DNA of 64,000 nt, taken from contig JAPFFF010000022.1 of assembly GCA_039105265.1 (NCBI GenBank), positions 1,364,001-1,428,000 of the forward strand. Direction: 5' to 3'. The position numbers and the translations under genes were made by a program. Numbering within the stretch: position 1 is the stretch's first letter; each line of letters opens with the position of its first letter. The notes below the pieces were generated by a model that worked only from the letters and a program-made list of their open reading frames with translations, did not search any database and had not been told where the DNA came from. This document shows, piece by piece, positions 48,578 to 57,489 of the stretch. The stretch is from Tritrichomonas musculus (Eukaryota > Parabasalia > Tritrichomonadida > Tritrichomonadidae).

Positions 48578-50260
48578 TTACTCAGGGGTTGTTAAATCAT
48601 AAGGACCAATACGTACTGATGGTGGCATACCATTAGGTCTAATTAAGATACTAATTGATATATCTGTTAATAAGCATAATAATGGAGGTGTATCTACTTC
48701 CTGTCTAAATGGATTATCTGCCTTTTGACTACATATCAATTCGAAGTTAATAGGTGCAAGACTTGAAAGACCTTGTTGATATGTTCCATCTGTTTCAGTA
48801 GGAAGACCTATGAAGAATGAGGACCTATCATTTGGATAATAGCCTGTTGTGTTTTCATTATATTGATACTCATTCGCTAAACTTGCAATAACCTCTTTAT
48901 TAAATCCATTTTGCTCTCCATTCATGTTCATTGCATTCTGGCAATATTCGAGGAACTCTGGATACTTACCATTCGTACCAAATGCTTTAGCAGGAATATT
49001 ATTGTAATTACCACAATTCATATGAAATGCTTCAAACATAGGATTCTTGAAGTATGTCTTATGTGTATGCTTGAGTGGGAATAAGCAAAACATACTATCT
49101 ACAAAATTAGGTGTAATAGTAATAGTTGCTTTATCTTGTTCATTATTAAGAGGTCTTGTACAAGTGTAAAATGACATAATCTGTGTTGGGAATGTAAGTG
49201 GATGTTGAGGGTTAGCATATCTTTGAACAAGTGCTGTATATACAGATTCATGAATACCAAAACAAGGTATAATACTCGCACATTCTTCAATGGAATAATC
49301 AACAACACTCCAAGTTCTCCAATCACTGTAAATAGTTCGGTCAACTCTTTCCTTAGTCTTGTTAGCTCCGTCAATTTCATATGCTCCTCCATGATTTTCA
49401 CCAACAGGTGGAAGATTCTTGGGGTGATTAATCTTATCCATTGCTATTTTTTCGGTACTTGTCCACATCCATATTGGTTCTCCAATAGGTCGAAATTCAT
49501 TGGTAATTTCATCAACATTGAAGTCTTTCATTATATGTGGATTAGCAACCAAGCTCTTTTCAAAACCAACTGGACAATATACCATACCAGCTGTTGAAAA
49601 GTATAGACGTAATTCGATTTTACCTGCAAATGCTGGCAAGTACTTGATATTAGATAAAGGTAGGAATCGTCGCAAATCAATCTTTAATCTAATTGTTTCA
49701 GTAACAGAAGTCACATCTTTGTTAAGATTTGCAACAAAACCACATCTCCTTCCATGAGTATCATTCCAAATATCCTTATGTCTTGCTTTACTATATATAT
49801 CAGCTCTTTTAGTAACTTCATTTGCACAACATGCAGTTAAAAAGGATTCTTCACATCCAAAGTTCTGGGTATAAAGCGTCATACCATTAGCTACAATTTC
49901 ATACTTCTCAACAGCATCTCGAGCATCCTTAAAACCAAACCATACCTTACCAAAATTATAACCACTGACATTTTCTAAATCACTTAGAATTGGCTTGTCT
50001 ATTTTTATCATCACTCTCATATCTGCTCGAATAAATCCATTATATATATCAGCAGTATTATGAGTATTAGGAGAGATAATACATGTTGTATATGAACCAC
50101 TCTTAATTGGTGGTGATGGTGAATACGAAGTTTGTGGATTTAATGAGTATGCCTTATTAGTATCACTAAGTGCTATGCAATTATCGACAACATCAAAGTA
50201 AGATGCAATCTGAGTACAAACCTCTGCTGAGGTTTTCATATAGGATTCCTTGTTAAGCAT
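48578..50260 (-). CDS. Major capsid protein, double jelly-roll type (E3)
   Basis: 560 residues, start MLNKESYMKTSAEVC. It aligns by eye with the E2 capsid protein in at least four blocks: the strand after ISPNTHNTAD, VWFGFKDARDAVEKYEIV, TLYTQNFGCEES and GKIELRLYFSTAGMVYCP. The C-terminal part is beta-rich (SISILIRPNGMPPSVRIGPY). Length, lack of a signal peptide and position between the pVI-like gene and a Pro-rich gene fit the Polinton major capsid protein that would build a pseudo-hexagonal shell. The frame is open. Two small genes separate it from the packaging ATPase. Confidence 0.82.
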   Translation of the reverse strand: MLNKESYMKTSAEVCTQIASYFDVVDNCIALSDTNKAYSLNPQTSYSPSPPIKSGSYTTCIISPNTHNTADIYNGFIRADMRVMIKIDKPILSDLENVSGYNFGKVWFGFKDARDAVEKYEIVANGMTLYTQNFGCEESFLTACCANEVTKRADIYSKARHKDIWNDTHGRRCGFVANLNKDVTSVTETIRLKIDLRRFLPLSNIKYLPAFAGKIELRLYFSTAGMVYCPVGFEKSLVANPHIMKDFNVDEITNEFRPIGEPIWMWTSTEKIAMDKINHPKNLPPVGENHGGAYEIDGANKTKERVDRTIYSDWRTWSVVDYSIEECASIIPCFGIHESVYTALVQRYANPQHPLTFPTQIMSFYTCTRPLNNEQDKATITITPNFVDSMFCLFPLKHTHKTYFKNPMFEAFHMNCGNYNNIPAKAFGTNGKYPEFLEYCQNAMNMNGEQNGFNKEVIASLANEYQYNENTTGYYPNDRSSFFIGLPTETDGTYQQGLSSLAPINFELICSQKADNPFRQEVDTPPLLCLLTDISISILIRPNGMPPSVRIGPYDLTTPE

Positions 50261-50277
50261 TTTAGATAGAAAAAAAT

Positions 50278-50829
50278 TTACATCATATCTTCAAAGATGC
50301 GATTTCTCCTACCAATAGGTCTCATAGGTATATATTGAGGTTGTTGTTCTTCTTCATATTGTTGTGGCGGTTCTTCCGGAACATACTGTTGTCTTGGTTT
50401 ACTCATCCTTTTATCAACAACCTCCTTTATCATACGTCTCTGTTCTTTCTTCTCTCGACTTATCTTCATTTCTTCACCTAGTGATTTTAGCTGTTTTAGT
50501 ATTTCCTCATTCACAGTAGGGTCATAAACTTGGCTTTGTTGAGTTTTTCGAGGTTTTGGAGGTTTTCGTGCAGCTTTCGAACTTATTGGCTTTCTTGGCT
50601 TTTCTTCAAGTTCCTCATGTTCTTCACTGTCTGAGTTTTCTTGAGTATCTTCGTTATTTTCACTTTCTGAGTTTTCTTGATATTCTCGAGTTATTGGAGT
50701 TTTTCGCTGTTTTACAATATACTTGTCTTTGGTTTTTGTAGGTAAAACTTCCCAATCTGGGTCATCCCTTCCATTCAACCATTTATGAATAACTGCAAGT
50801 CTCTTAGAACCTGTTAGATGTTTTGACAT
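50278..50829 (-). CDS. Charged, mostly disordered protein (E3)
   Basis: 183 residues. A short N-terminal folded part (KRLAVIHKWLNGRDDPDWEV) is followed by acidic Glu/Asn/Ser blocks, a basic Lys/Pro/Arg block (RKPISSKAARKPPKPRKTQQ), a coiled coil (EEILKQLKSLGEEMKISREK) and a Gln/Pro/Tyr tail. The basic block could bind DNA inside a capsid, as core proteins do. It lies 17 bases upstream of the capsid gene on the same strand. Inference only. Confidence 0.55.
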   Translation of the reverse strand: MSKHLTGSKRLAVIHKWLNGRDDPDWEVLPTKTKDKYIVKQRKTPITREYQENSESENNEDTQENSDSEEHEELEEKPRKPISSKAARKPPKPRKTQQSQVYDPTVNEEILKQLKSLGEEMKISREKKEQRRMIKEVVDKRMSKPRQQYVPEEPPQQYEEEQQPQYIPMRPIGRRNRIFEDMM

Positions 50830-50876
50830 TTAAAATAAACAAAAAAGTCCAAAAATTTAGTTTTTTTGAGTTTTCA

Positions 50877-51332
50877 TTAGATGTAGGTTCTCGCCCGATT
50901 GTTGGTAGTAAAGTCACTCTCTTGTAATGATCTAGACGAAAATGCTGGCTTTTCAAGAGGTGCTCCAACTGATTCACCTTTTGCAGATTTATTAATTGAT
51001 GATAAGGCAGTTTTCACTTTTCCATCTGGGACATATTTTAATGCTGTGTCAGCTATGTTTGCTAATTTATTTCTTGTACTATCGCTCAAGTAGCTTTCAC
51101 CAAGACCTCTCGCAACTGAACCAATAACACCAGCATGCTTGGTTAATCCACCTGCTGAAGCATCTAATAGTTTACTTGCAAGACCTCCCGAAAAACTATC
51201 TGCTGCTCCCATTAATAACTTACCGCCTAGTCCTACTCCTCCTTTTATTATCTCTTGCCATGGAGAAAATTGTTGCTTTTTGGAATAATTTGGCTTCCAA
51301 TAATCTTCTACTGAATGACGTTCAATTCCCAT
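50877..51332 (-). CDS. pVI-like amphipathic minor virion protein (E3)
   Basis: 151 residues with Gly/Ala/Ser-rich amphipathic segments (IKGGVGLGGKLLMGAADSFS, GGLASKLLDASAGGLTKHAG), a basic helix and a disordered C-terminus ending in NNRARTYI. This resembles membrane-active minor capsid proteins such as adenovirus protein VI and the E2 protein at 14661. It sits between ATPase and capsid genes. The Gly-rich pattern could also be a target of the Ulp1-type protease, whose kin cut after Gly-x-Gly, but no site was pinned down. Confidence 0.5.
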   Translation of the reverse strand: MGIERHSVEDYWKPNYSKKQQFSPWQEIIKGGVGLGGKLLMGAADSFSGGLASKLLDASAGGLTKHAGVIGSVARGLGESYLSDSTRNKLANIADTALKYVPDGKVKTALSSINKSAKGESVGAPLEKPAFSSRSLQESDFTTNNRARTYI

Positions 51333-51349
51333 TTTTAAAAAATAAAAAA

Positions 51350-52216
51350 TTATTCGAAATAGTACTTATTAGCAGAAATATTCATTACGAATTTTTCATG
51401 TGGTTCTTTATGTTGTAAGTATTCAGCTACTGTCTGCTTAGTATTTAATGAGTTATTAGTTTGTTGCAACAAGCTAGTAAAATCTTCCTCACTATATCCT
51501 GTATAACATATGATATCTGTTGCTAACCTTTTAGCATTCATATGAACAAATCGAATAGTTTGGATAGCCATGATACATGTTAAATTATAGTGTCTTGTCT
51601 TGGTTAACAACTTGATAAATTCACTATTACCATTCTTTAATAAATCACTACCTGCACAATCATCTAGTATCAATAATGTGTTATATGGATATGATGATGT
51701 TTCATATTTGACTAACTTATTGGCTATATATATAATTTTATCATTGAGCTCATTTAAATGATGCTTCTCAATGAGCCTCCTCATTTCGTCATTGGTCTCT
51801 TTCATTCGAGATAATACATATTTGACAATGGCATAATACTTTATCTTTCTTCGAAGATGTCTTTTAAGATAACTCATTAATTCTCTTTCCTTTACATAAT
51901 CGATTCTTGATTGTATCTGTTTATTAAGTGTTTCAGCTGTTTTATCCATTTTACCAGAGCTTGAGCAAAATATTATCTTTTGGTAGTATGGATGTTTAAA
52001 CAACCTCTCTGTTATCATAATATGTCTCCATATCCAAAAACTTTTACCAGCACCTGGTTTGCCAATTAAAAAGTATATACCATTTGTGCTAAAAGGATAA
52101 TCAGGTGATAATGGTTTAATCAAAGCACCATCTATCTCTTTCATGTTCTTCCGTAAGGTTTCTTTAATCAATGTTTCTACTTTATTTATGAGTTCTGCAT
52201 TTGGGGGTTCATCCAT
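51350..52216 (-). CDS. Genome-packaging ATPase, FtsK/HerA superfamily (E3)
   Basis: 288 residues. Walker A is GKPGAGKS at 52-59, Walker B is LLILDDCAG at 181-189, and MAIQT (217-221) supplies the downstream Gln. A long charged helical insert lies between them. Order and size fit the A32-like packaging ATPases of Polintons and large DNA viruses, which pump DNA into preformed capsids. It ends 17 bases before the pVI-like gene and starts 10 bases after the integrase stop, in one run of same-strand genes. Confidence 0.93.
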   Translation of the reverse strand: MDEPPNAELINKVETLIKETLRKNMKEIDGALIKPLSPDYPFSTNGIYFLIGKPGAGKSFWIWRHIMITERLFKHPYYQKIIFCSSSGKMDKTAETLNKQIQSRIDYVKERELMSYLKRHLRRKIKYYAIVKYVLSRMKETNDEMRRLIEKHHLNELNDKIIYIANKLVKYETSSYPYNTLLILDDCAGSDLLKNGNSEFIKLLTKTRHYNLTCIMAIQTIRFVHMNAKRLATDIICYTGYSEEDFTSLLQQTNNSLNTKQTVAEYLQHKEPHEKFVMNISANKYYFE

Positions 52217-52226
52217 TTACAAATTT

Positions 52227-53381
52227 TTAAATGTATTTCATAATTTTATCTGGTATTGGTTTGCCCTCAACCTTTTGACCTGCTTTAATTTGTCGTTCAT
52301 AATTTTTCTTTTGTTCCAACCAATATTGTCTTTCTGCTGTACCAAGTACTAATGGATTACCTCTCCTTACATCTCTAATAGTTTGTCTAGCAAAGGCATC
52401 ATCACCTTCGACTCCTTCCCATTTTAAATCATACTTACCAGTATCTTCATCAAAGTTATATATTCGTTCAATAATACCTTCTTTACCTTCATTTAGTCTT
52501 TCAGCTACTTTAATCCTTTTGTCTCTTGTCCTTAACAACCTATATCCAGGGAATGAACTAGTTGAACCATCTTTGGACCTGACCACAAACTGGTTACCTT
52601 TTTGCGAGTCAACTATATAAGACTCATTGGACAAATTACTTCTTCTTTTACCAAATGGTTCTTTTTCGAGTACTAACCTGACCTTCTCACCTGGATTAAA
52701 ATGGTATGAATTAATGCGTGCATTCTTTTGTATGTACTTTATTTCATCCTCTGGAGTAATATCGTTAGGTGCTTTATTATCTAAAGACCTATGAGGAGAG
52801 TTGTTATATATGTTGACCAAATCATGCATCTCCTTTGGTTGAATAAACCTATTTTCACCAATAGCATCTCTTATGGTTCTCATAAACCTATTAATAATTC
52901 CAAGTACATTATGGTTATTCTCAGTTGTTGTTCGGTATTTTATGTTCTTCTCTCTCATGAAGTCTAAGACTGTTGATGATAAATATGCTGCATCCTCATC
53001 ACTTGTTATCGAATATACATGAGGTACATCATTAACAAATTTATGAAGTGCTGTTAATACTTCTCTTGCTCCTTTACCATTCATAGGATATGCATATGCT
53101 TTTCTGGTGTTGATATTGATGAACATTAGATAATTCAACCCACCTGCCTCTTTATTATTAATGAAGGTATCTATTTGATAACCATGAGGATGTTTGGATA
53201 CAATAGGTATATATTGTGCTTTGGGTACTCTCTTATCATGTACTACTCTTTCATCAAAGTATTTCTTCGCTTCGTCTTCATTTAGATTCTCTTGTTTTGC
53301 CATGCTAAGGTATTTGTCCAAGGTCTTCCATTTAGCTTTGTTGTATAATTTTTCATATGGGCTTGGTTCTTCTTTACTCAT
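52227..53381 (-). CDS. RVE-type integrase with chromodomain-like tail (E3)
   Basis: 384 residues. The RNase H-fold core has YQIDTFINN (Asp at 71), the strand NYLMFININTRKAYAYPM, SITSDEDAAYLS (Asp at 128) and the helix NVLGIINRFMRTIRDAIG, followed by the typical LVNIYNNSPHRSL. A beta-barrel region (NPGEKVRLVLEKEPFGKRRS) and a segment GIIERIYNFDEDTGKYDLKW, close to a chromodomain in pattern, come after. It would insert the element with a six-base duplication, and the tail may steer it to chromatin. Frame open; the genes on both sides are less than 11 bases away. Confidence 0.9.
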   Translation of the reverse strand: MSKEEPSPYEKLYNKAKWKTLDKYLSMAKQENLNEDEAKKYFDERVVHDKRVPKAQYIPIVSKHPHGYQIDTFINNKEAGGLNYLMFININTRKAYAYPMNGKGAREVLTALHKFVNDVPHVYSITSDEDAAYLSSTVLDFMREKNIKYRTTTENNHNVLGIINRFMRTIRDAIGENRFIQPKEMHDLVNIYNNSPHRSLDNKAPNDITPEDEIKYIQKNARINSYHFNPGEKVRLVLEKEPFGKRRSNLSNESYIVDSQKGNQFVVRSKDGSTSSFPGYRLLRTRDKRIKVAERLNEGKEGIIERIYNFDEDTGKYDLKWEGVEGDDAFARQTIRDVRRGNPLVLGTAERQYWLEQKKNYERQIKAGQKVEGKPIPDKIMKYI

Positions 53382-53387
53382 TTATTT

Positions 53388-54389
53388 TTAAATAAACATC
53401 TTATCGTATTGAAGGAATTGCATTTCGATTACAAATGAATCATTTGGAGGTAGTTTTGTTGGACAATTATAATGGGCATCACTATAGAAGTCTATCCAAA
53501 ACCTTTGGTCCATTGAGTTTAACTTGAAGTACTTAATCGGACTATATTCAACATCACTATCTCCAATATAGCTATGTAATGCTTGTTCACCTATCGATGA
53601 ATATATTTTGCATGATTGTCTGTCCCATATATTATCAAATATTAATGTCTTACTCCATGTTTGATATTTTTCTGGTTTATTTTGAAATATGCCATTACCT
53701 ATATTAAACACATCTGCAAAGTCATCATTCCAGGATTTAAGTTGGAAAAAGTTCATATATGGTGCAGTATACTCCCAATCTCGTTCATTCTTACTATTGG
53801 TATAGTAGTATTTATGGTTCCCTGCTTTACTTCTTTCTGTATAAATGATTTCATGAAAACCATTTTTATCATAGTATCCATCGGTTTGTATATCTCTATC
53901 CTGTATATCATCATCATTTTGAACAAATTTGTCTAATGTTGAAGTTTTAATGTATGACTTGAATGCACGATTAACTGCATCAAAAAATCCACGTAAATCT
54001 CCATCGACTGACACCCAATCAATGACTTTGAAGCACCCATATTCATGATTTGAACCAGTTATATAGTCTTCTTTTAGTGTTCCATCATTCCATGTTCCAC
54101 CACAAACAAACTCATATGTTTTCTTATGTATCTTATATATTTCAATCTCTACTTCCATTTTGCGTCTTCTCTTAATGATATGTGCTGAACGAACGCCAAC
54201 AATAGATTCCCCTTTGTTTGCAGTTGACCATTCTGGTGGGAAATTAAACCAATACCTATTAAACTTAGCTTTATCATGTTGAGCATCCTCAAGGAAGTAG
54301 GCTGTTTCGATTGGAAGAGGTGTATTACCATCATTAACTATATTATCTCGATTAGGATATAAAGTGTTAACACTTGGTGGTAATTCCAT
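53388..54389 (-). CDS. Minor capsid candidate or virion protein (E3)
   Basis: 333 residues, beta-rich with many aromatic residues. It starts MELPPSVNTLYPNRDNIVND. Characteristic strands are RYWFNFPPEWSTANKGESIV, a Gly-Val-Arg strand after it, RRRKMEVEIEIYKIHKKTYE and the end RFWIDFYSDAHY followed by FVIEMQFLQYDKMFI. The end resembles that of the E2 protein at 9669. In E3 it lies between integrase and protease. With the gene at 39897 it competes for the penton role; one of the two may be a penton-associated or vertex protein. Family not recognised from a signature. Confidence 0.5.
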   Translation of the reverse strand: MELPPSVNTLYPNRDNIVNDGNTPLPIETAYFLEDAQHDKAKFNRYWFNFPPEWSTANKGESIVGVRSAHIIKRRRKMEVEIEIYKIHKKTYEFVCGGTWNDGTLKEDYITGSNHEYGCFKVIDWVSVDGDLRGFFDAVNRAFKSYIKTSTLDKFVQNDDDIQDRDIQTDGYYDKNGFHEIIYTERSKAGNHKYYYTNSKNERDWEYTAPYMNFFQLKSWNDDFADVFNIGNGIFQNKPEKYQTWSKTLIFDNIWDRQSCKIYSSIGEQALHSYIGDSDVEYSPIKYFKLNSMDQRFWIDFYSDAHYNCPTKLPPNDSFVIEMQFLQYDKMFI

Positions 54390-54413
54390 TTCGAGTTGAA
54401 TAAAAAGTCTTTA

Positions 54414-55892
54414 TTAATATACAACACCTGTTTCTAATTCATTGTTTTGAAGTTCTCGAAGTATTCTCTTTCTAATATCTGGCATATTGCGTTGTTTAAA
54501 CTTACCATCTCCTTCATGCAAAAAGGTACGACAAGATTCCATTAGAAACACTCCACAATCCTTGTTATTCCTTTGACTAGGTACATCATAATATTTTGCT
54601 TTTAACTTACCTGTTGCTGAAATATTGATCCACTTATTAAGTGTCTTTACCTCTGGTGCCATTGACTTATTCTCAGAGTCATAGCATTCGATTATTTTCT
54701 TTGAATATCGAACAATACATAAAACCCAATGTTCTCCATCTGAGCAAATGGGGACAAATACTTTATCGAAATGTGAAAATGACTGTTTATCTGAGATAGG
54801 ACTTTTCATCAGTTCATATATTTTTTCCATATCATTAGTCTCATATGCTATAGAAAGGAGGGTATAAAATGCAGTAGGTACAACCAATATTTTCTTTTTA
54901 TCAAACTCTGCCTCATTTTGACCAGGTTGTTTATTCAATCTCTTTCCTTTGTTATATAGAAGTTTCAAGTAGTCATCAATAACATCTTCGTCTATATTTT
55001 CATCATTGACTAAACTCCTCCAATCATGAATCCTATTATGTCCTTGGTCTACTGTATACTCTCCTGCCTTCTGTGGTGTCATACGGGGTTGTCTTGGAGG
55101 AGGACTAGTACCTCGAGAGGTATGTGATGATGGAAACTGTGGAGGTGGTGATGAAGGAGGAGGAGGTGGTGGAGGTGGAGGTGAACGAGGTGGTGGAGGT
55201 GAAGGTGAATGAGAAGGAGGAGGAGGTGGAGGTGAATGTGAACGAGGTCGTTTTGATTTTTTCTTAGGTTGTTTTGATTTTTTCTTAGGTCTATCATCCT
55301 CGTCTAAATTTGTACTACTTTGAAGTAAAAGTTGAATTCTGTTTTGATTTTGATCCCTTGTTGGTGGCTCAACATTTGTGGGTCGGTTCCTACCGATTTT
55401 CCTAAGGTTAAGATGATAATCATTTCGATTTAAAGTTGGAGGTCTGGGTAATGGAGCCAATTCTGGTATATCATCTGTTTGAATACCTCTAGTTTTATAT
55501 TCTTTCTTATCACTTTTCAATGTTCTTTCTTTCATCTGCTCTCTCAGTTCTCTAGCTGCTTGTTTTTCCTCCTCAGTCTTCATTCGAGATATCCTTATGT
55601 TGATAATATCATAATGTAATTTTATCTCTGTTAATATACCTTGATCTGATTCTTGGAGAGTATATTGATATGGCTTTAATACTGTTATGTAATGCCCATG
55701 TTCATCTTTATCATCTTGATTTTTCTTAATAGCAAACACACAACCTGTAAATTTTGCTCTTGGTTTCTCTCTCTTGAGTCTATTAGCAAATTCAAGTACG
55801 TCTTTAAAAGATATACTAGTATTTAAATATGTCTCATATAATTTTTGTAGATTTATTTGATTATTAGAGAACTTCCATATAGTTTGACCCAA
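54414..55892 (-). CDS. Ulp1/adenain-type cysteine protease with Pro-rich linker (E3)
   Basis: 492 residues. The N-terminal 190 residues are charged and may hold a separate domain. Residues 205-270 are Pro/Ser-rich (PPPPPSHSPSPPPPRSPPPP). The C-terminal 180 residues show the C48/C5 order: GEHWVLCIVRY (His about 386), IECYDSENKS (Asp about 403), VPSQRNNKDCGVFLM (Gln about 437, Cys about 445). In Polintons and adenoviruses this enzyme matures capsid proteins. Substrates here could be the capsid, pVI-like or charged proteins of the same strand. The frame is open. Confidence 0.92.
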   Translation of the reverse strand: MGQTIWKFSNNQINLQKLYETYLNTSISFKDVLEFANRLKREKPRAKFTGCVFAIKKNQDDKDEHGHYITVLKPYQYTLQESDQGILTEIKLHYDIINIRISRMKTEEEKQAARELREQMKERTLKSDKKEYKTRGIQTDDIPELAPLPRPPTLNRNDYHLNLRKIGRNRPTNVEPPTRDQNQNRIQLLLQSSTNLDEDDRPKKKSKQPKKKSKRPRSHSPPPPPPSHSPSPPPPRSPPPPPPPPPSSPPPQFPSSHTSRGTSPPPRQPRMTPQKAGEYTVDQGHNRIHDWRSLVNDENIDEDVIDDYLKLLYNKGKRLNKQPGQNEAEFDKKKILVVPTAFYTLLSIAYETNDMEKIYELMKSPISDKQSFSHFDKVFVPICSDGEHWVLCIVRYSKKIIECYDSENKSMAPEVKTLNKWINISATGKLKAKYYDVPSQRNNKDCGVFLMESCRTFLHEGDGKFKQRNMPDIRKRILRELQNNELETGVVY

Positions 55893-56002
55893 ACCTCTTG
55901 TTAATCTTGCAACATCTCTATCAACTAGTTTAGGTCGAAATTTAATAGTACCTTGTAATAGTTGTATTTTATTGTTAGGTTTAGTTTGTGTACCTACATC
56001 AC

Positions 56003-56060
56003 TAGTAGTATATATAAATGGCGTGATTTTTTAACGTCCCTTCGGGTCCGTTAAAACATC
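56003..56060. repeat. Polinton-like terminus facing right, with hairpin
   Basis: TAGTAGTATATA at 56003-56014 equals the outer 12 bases of the E3 left end (33482-33493) in the same orientation. A stem TTTTAACG / CGTTAAAA with inner TCCCTTCGGG lies just inside (about 56029-56056), at the same relative place as the hairpins in the E1 and E3 ends. It may be the left end of another element to the right, or one half of a duplicated target. Confidence 0.45.
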
Positions 56061-56378
56061 CCTCCATTTATCGGCCAGAAACGACTTTTTGAAAGGATAT
56101 AAGGTCACCGAACTTTTTGAAGCCCTATCTGGTCATTGTTCCTTTTAGCATTAGATACTCAGCTATAAAGCAAGAATCTATATCTGGTCGCCTATGAACT
56201 TTTTGAGAGGCTATCTGGCCGCCTATGAACTTTTTGAGTCGACTCTATCAAACAATTCATAGGCTTCTCTTAAAAGCCCTCACTCACTATGTGAGGGGCC
56301 AGCTAAGCTGTCAAATAGACTAAAAGACTAAAAAGAAAAAAAAAATAAAAAAAAGAATTAAAAAAAAAGAAATGTTTA
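56061..56378. other. Non-coding stretch with degenerate repeats
   Basis: Phrases such as GAACTTTTTGAG, TATCTGGCCGCCTATG and CACTCACTATGTGAG recur at uneven spacing. They resemble the 56-base array further right. No gene is visible. A poly-A-rich end (56333-56370) leads into the next gene's 3' end. Confidence 0.5.
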
Positions 56379-56627
56379 TTAAGGAAATTGATGATTCTTT
56401 GCTTCAAGCTCTAATATAGAGAAGAATCTCTTTTGAGCTAATTCGAAGGAATCTAAATAAAGCTCTTTTTGATCCCAATTTTCTCGTATGAGCTCGTTGA
56501 CCATGTCGAGTGATTGCTTAGCATAAATCTTTGCAGAACGTAATGCTTCTTGCGGTGTGAAGATTCCTCTACGAACAAGGCTTTTAGCATTTGGATACCA
56601 ATCCATGTATGGTGCTTGAGTGTTCAT
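56379..56627 (-). CDS. Small protein A of the 56-58 kb cluster, 82 residues
   Basis: Start taken at 56627 (MNTQAPYMDWYPNAKSLVRR) because the conserved leader ends 3 bases before it; a longer frame upstream lies inside the leader. All-helical, with an amphipathic segment FTPQEALRSAKIYAKQSLDM. No family recognised. One of three small minus-strand genes of similar length with the same leader. Confidence 0.65.
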   Translation of the reverse strand: MNTQAPYMDWYPNAKSLVRRGIFTPQEALRSAKIYAKQSLDMVNELIRENWDQKELYLDSFELAQKRFFSILELEAKNHQFP

Positions 56628-56712
56628 TTTAAATAAATGAAGTGATGAGCTGAAGAAGCCGTTAACCATGTCTTATCCACTTTTTGAGGGGGCGGAAATT
56701 CTTACTTTTTTG
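56628..56712 (-). promoter_or_regulatory. Conserved leader of small gene A
   Basis: About 70 bases agree almost exactly with the leader of gene B (57754-57848): reading towards the gene, GTAAGAATTTC, CTCAAAAAGTGGATAAG, GGTTAACGGCTTCTTCAGCT and CATCACTTCATTT directly before the ATG. TCACTTCATTT fits the trichomonad initiator pattern placed within 20 bases of the start codon. A similar but shorter form precedes gene C. Confidence 0.65.
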
Positions 56713-56769
56713 AAAACTTACCGCAAGCGTAGCTTGGGTCTTGCGCAGCAAGCCGGGGAGCTTTTGGAG

Positions 56770-57290
56770 AAGGTAATTGTCCGGCCAAGAAATTGAGAGT
56801 CAATCTGGTCATTGAGCTTTTTGAGAAGGTATTTGTCCGGCCAAGAAATTGAGAGTCAATCTGGTCATTGAGCTTTTTGAGAAGGTATTTGTCCGGCCAA
56901 GAAATTGAGAGTCAATCTGGTCATAGAGCTTTTTGAGAAGGTATCTGTCCGACCAAGAAATTGAGAGTCAATCTGGTCATTGAGCTTTTTGAGAAGGTAT
57001 CTGTCCGACCAAGAAATTGAGAGTCAATCTGATCATTGAGCTTTTTGAGAAGGTAATTGTCCGGCCAAGAAATTGAGAGTCAATCTGGTCATTGAGCTTT
57101 TTGAGAAGGTATCTGTCCGACCAAGAAATTGAGAGTCAATCTGATCATTGAGCTTTTTGAGAAGGTAATTGTCCGGCCAAGAAATTGAGAGTCAATCTGG
57201 TCATTGAGCTTTTTGAGAAGGTAATTGTCCGGCCAAGAAATTGAAAGCCTATTAGGTCATCGAACTTTTTGAGAAGACGCCTATTCCTCT
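56770..57290. repeat. Tandem array, about nine copies of a 56-base unit
   Basis: The unit runs AAGGTAATTGTCCGGCCAAG, AAATTGAGAGTCAATCTGGT, CATTGAGCTTTTTGAG. Copies differ at a few sites (ATTT/ATCT, CGG/CGA, GGTC/GATC), and one pair of neighbours repeats the same changes, which points to expansion by blocks. The array lies upstream of gene A behind its conserved leader. 56 is not a codon multiple. Confidence 0.92.
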
Positions 57291-57489
57291 TTGACGAAGA
57301 CGCAGAGATTTGAATGCATTTGAGACCATCCTCTTAAACTGATAATCGAAGTTCTGAGCCTCTTCTGAATGTGATAAGCGAAGTTCTGAGCCTCTTCTGA
57401 ATACTATAAGCCTTTTTCTATAGGCCTTCTCAAAAAATTAAAAGACTAAAAAAAAAAAATTAAAAAGAAGTATTTAAAATATTAAATGT

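Larger units (their letters stand above)
33483..56003. mobile_element. Polinton/Maverick E3, 22.5 kb, nearly whole
   Basis: It holds the full expected gene set: protein-primed polymerase, RVE integrase, FtsK/HerA-type packaging ATPase, Ulp1-type protease, major capsid and two minor-capsid candidates, plus a giant fibre, a pVI-like protein, a coiled-coil protein and small accessory genes. The left terminal repeat (33483-33540) is clear. On the right, coding ends at 55892 and the motif TAGTAGTATATA recurs at 56003-56014 in direct, not inverted, orientation, so the right repeat is lost, diverged or replaced. Among the recognised genes there is about one break. It looks the youngest of the three. 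Confidence 0.9.
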
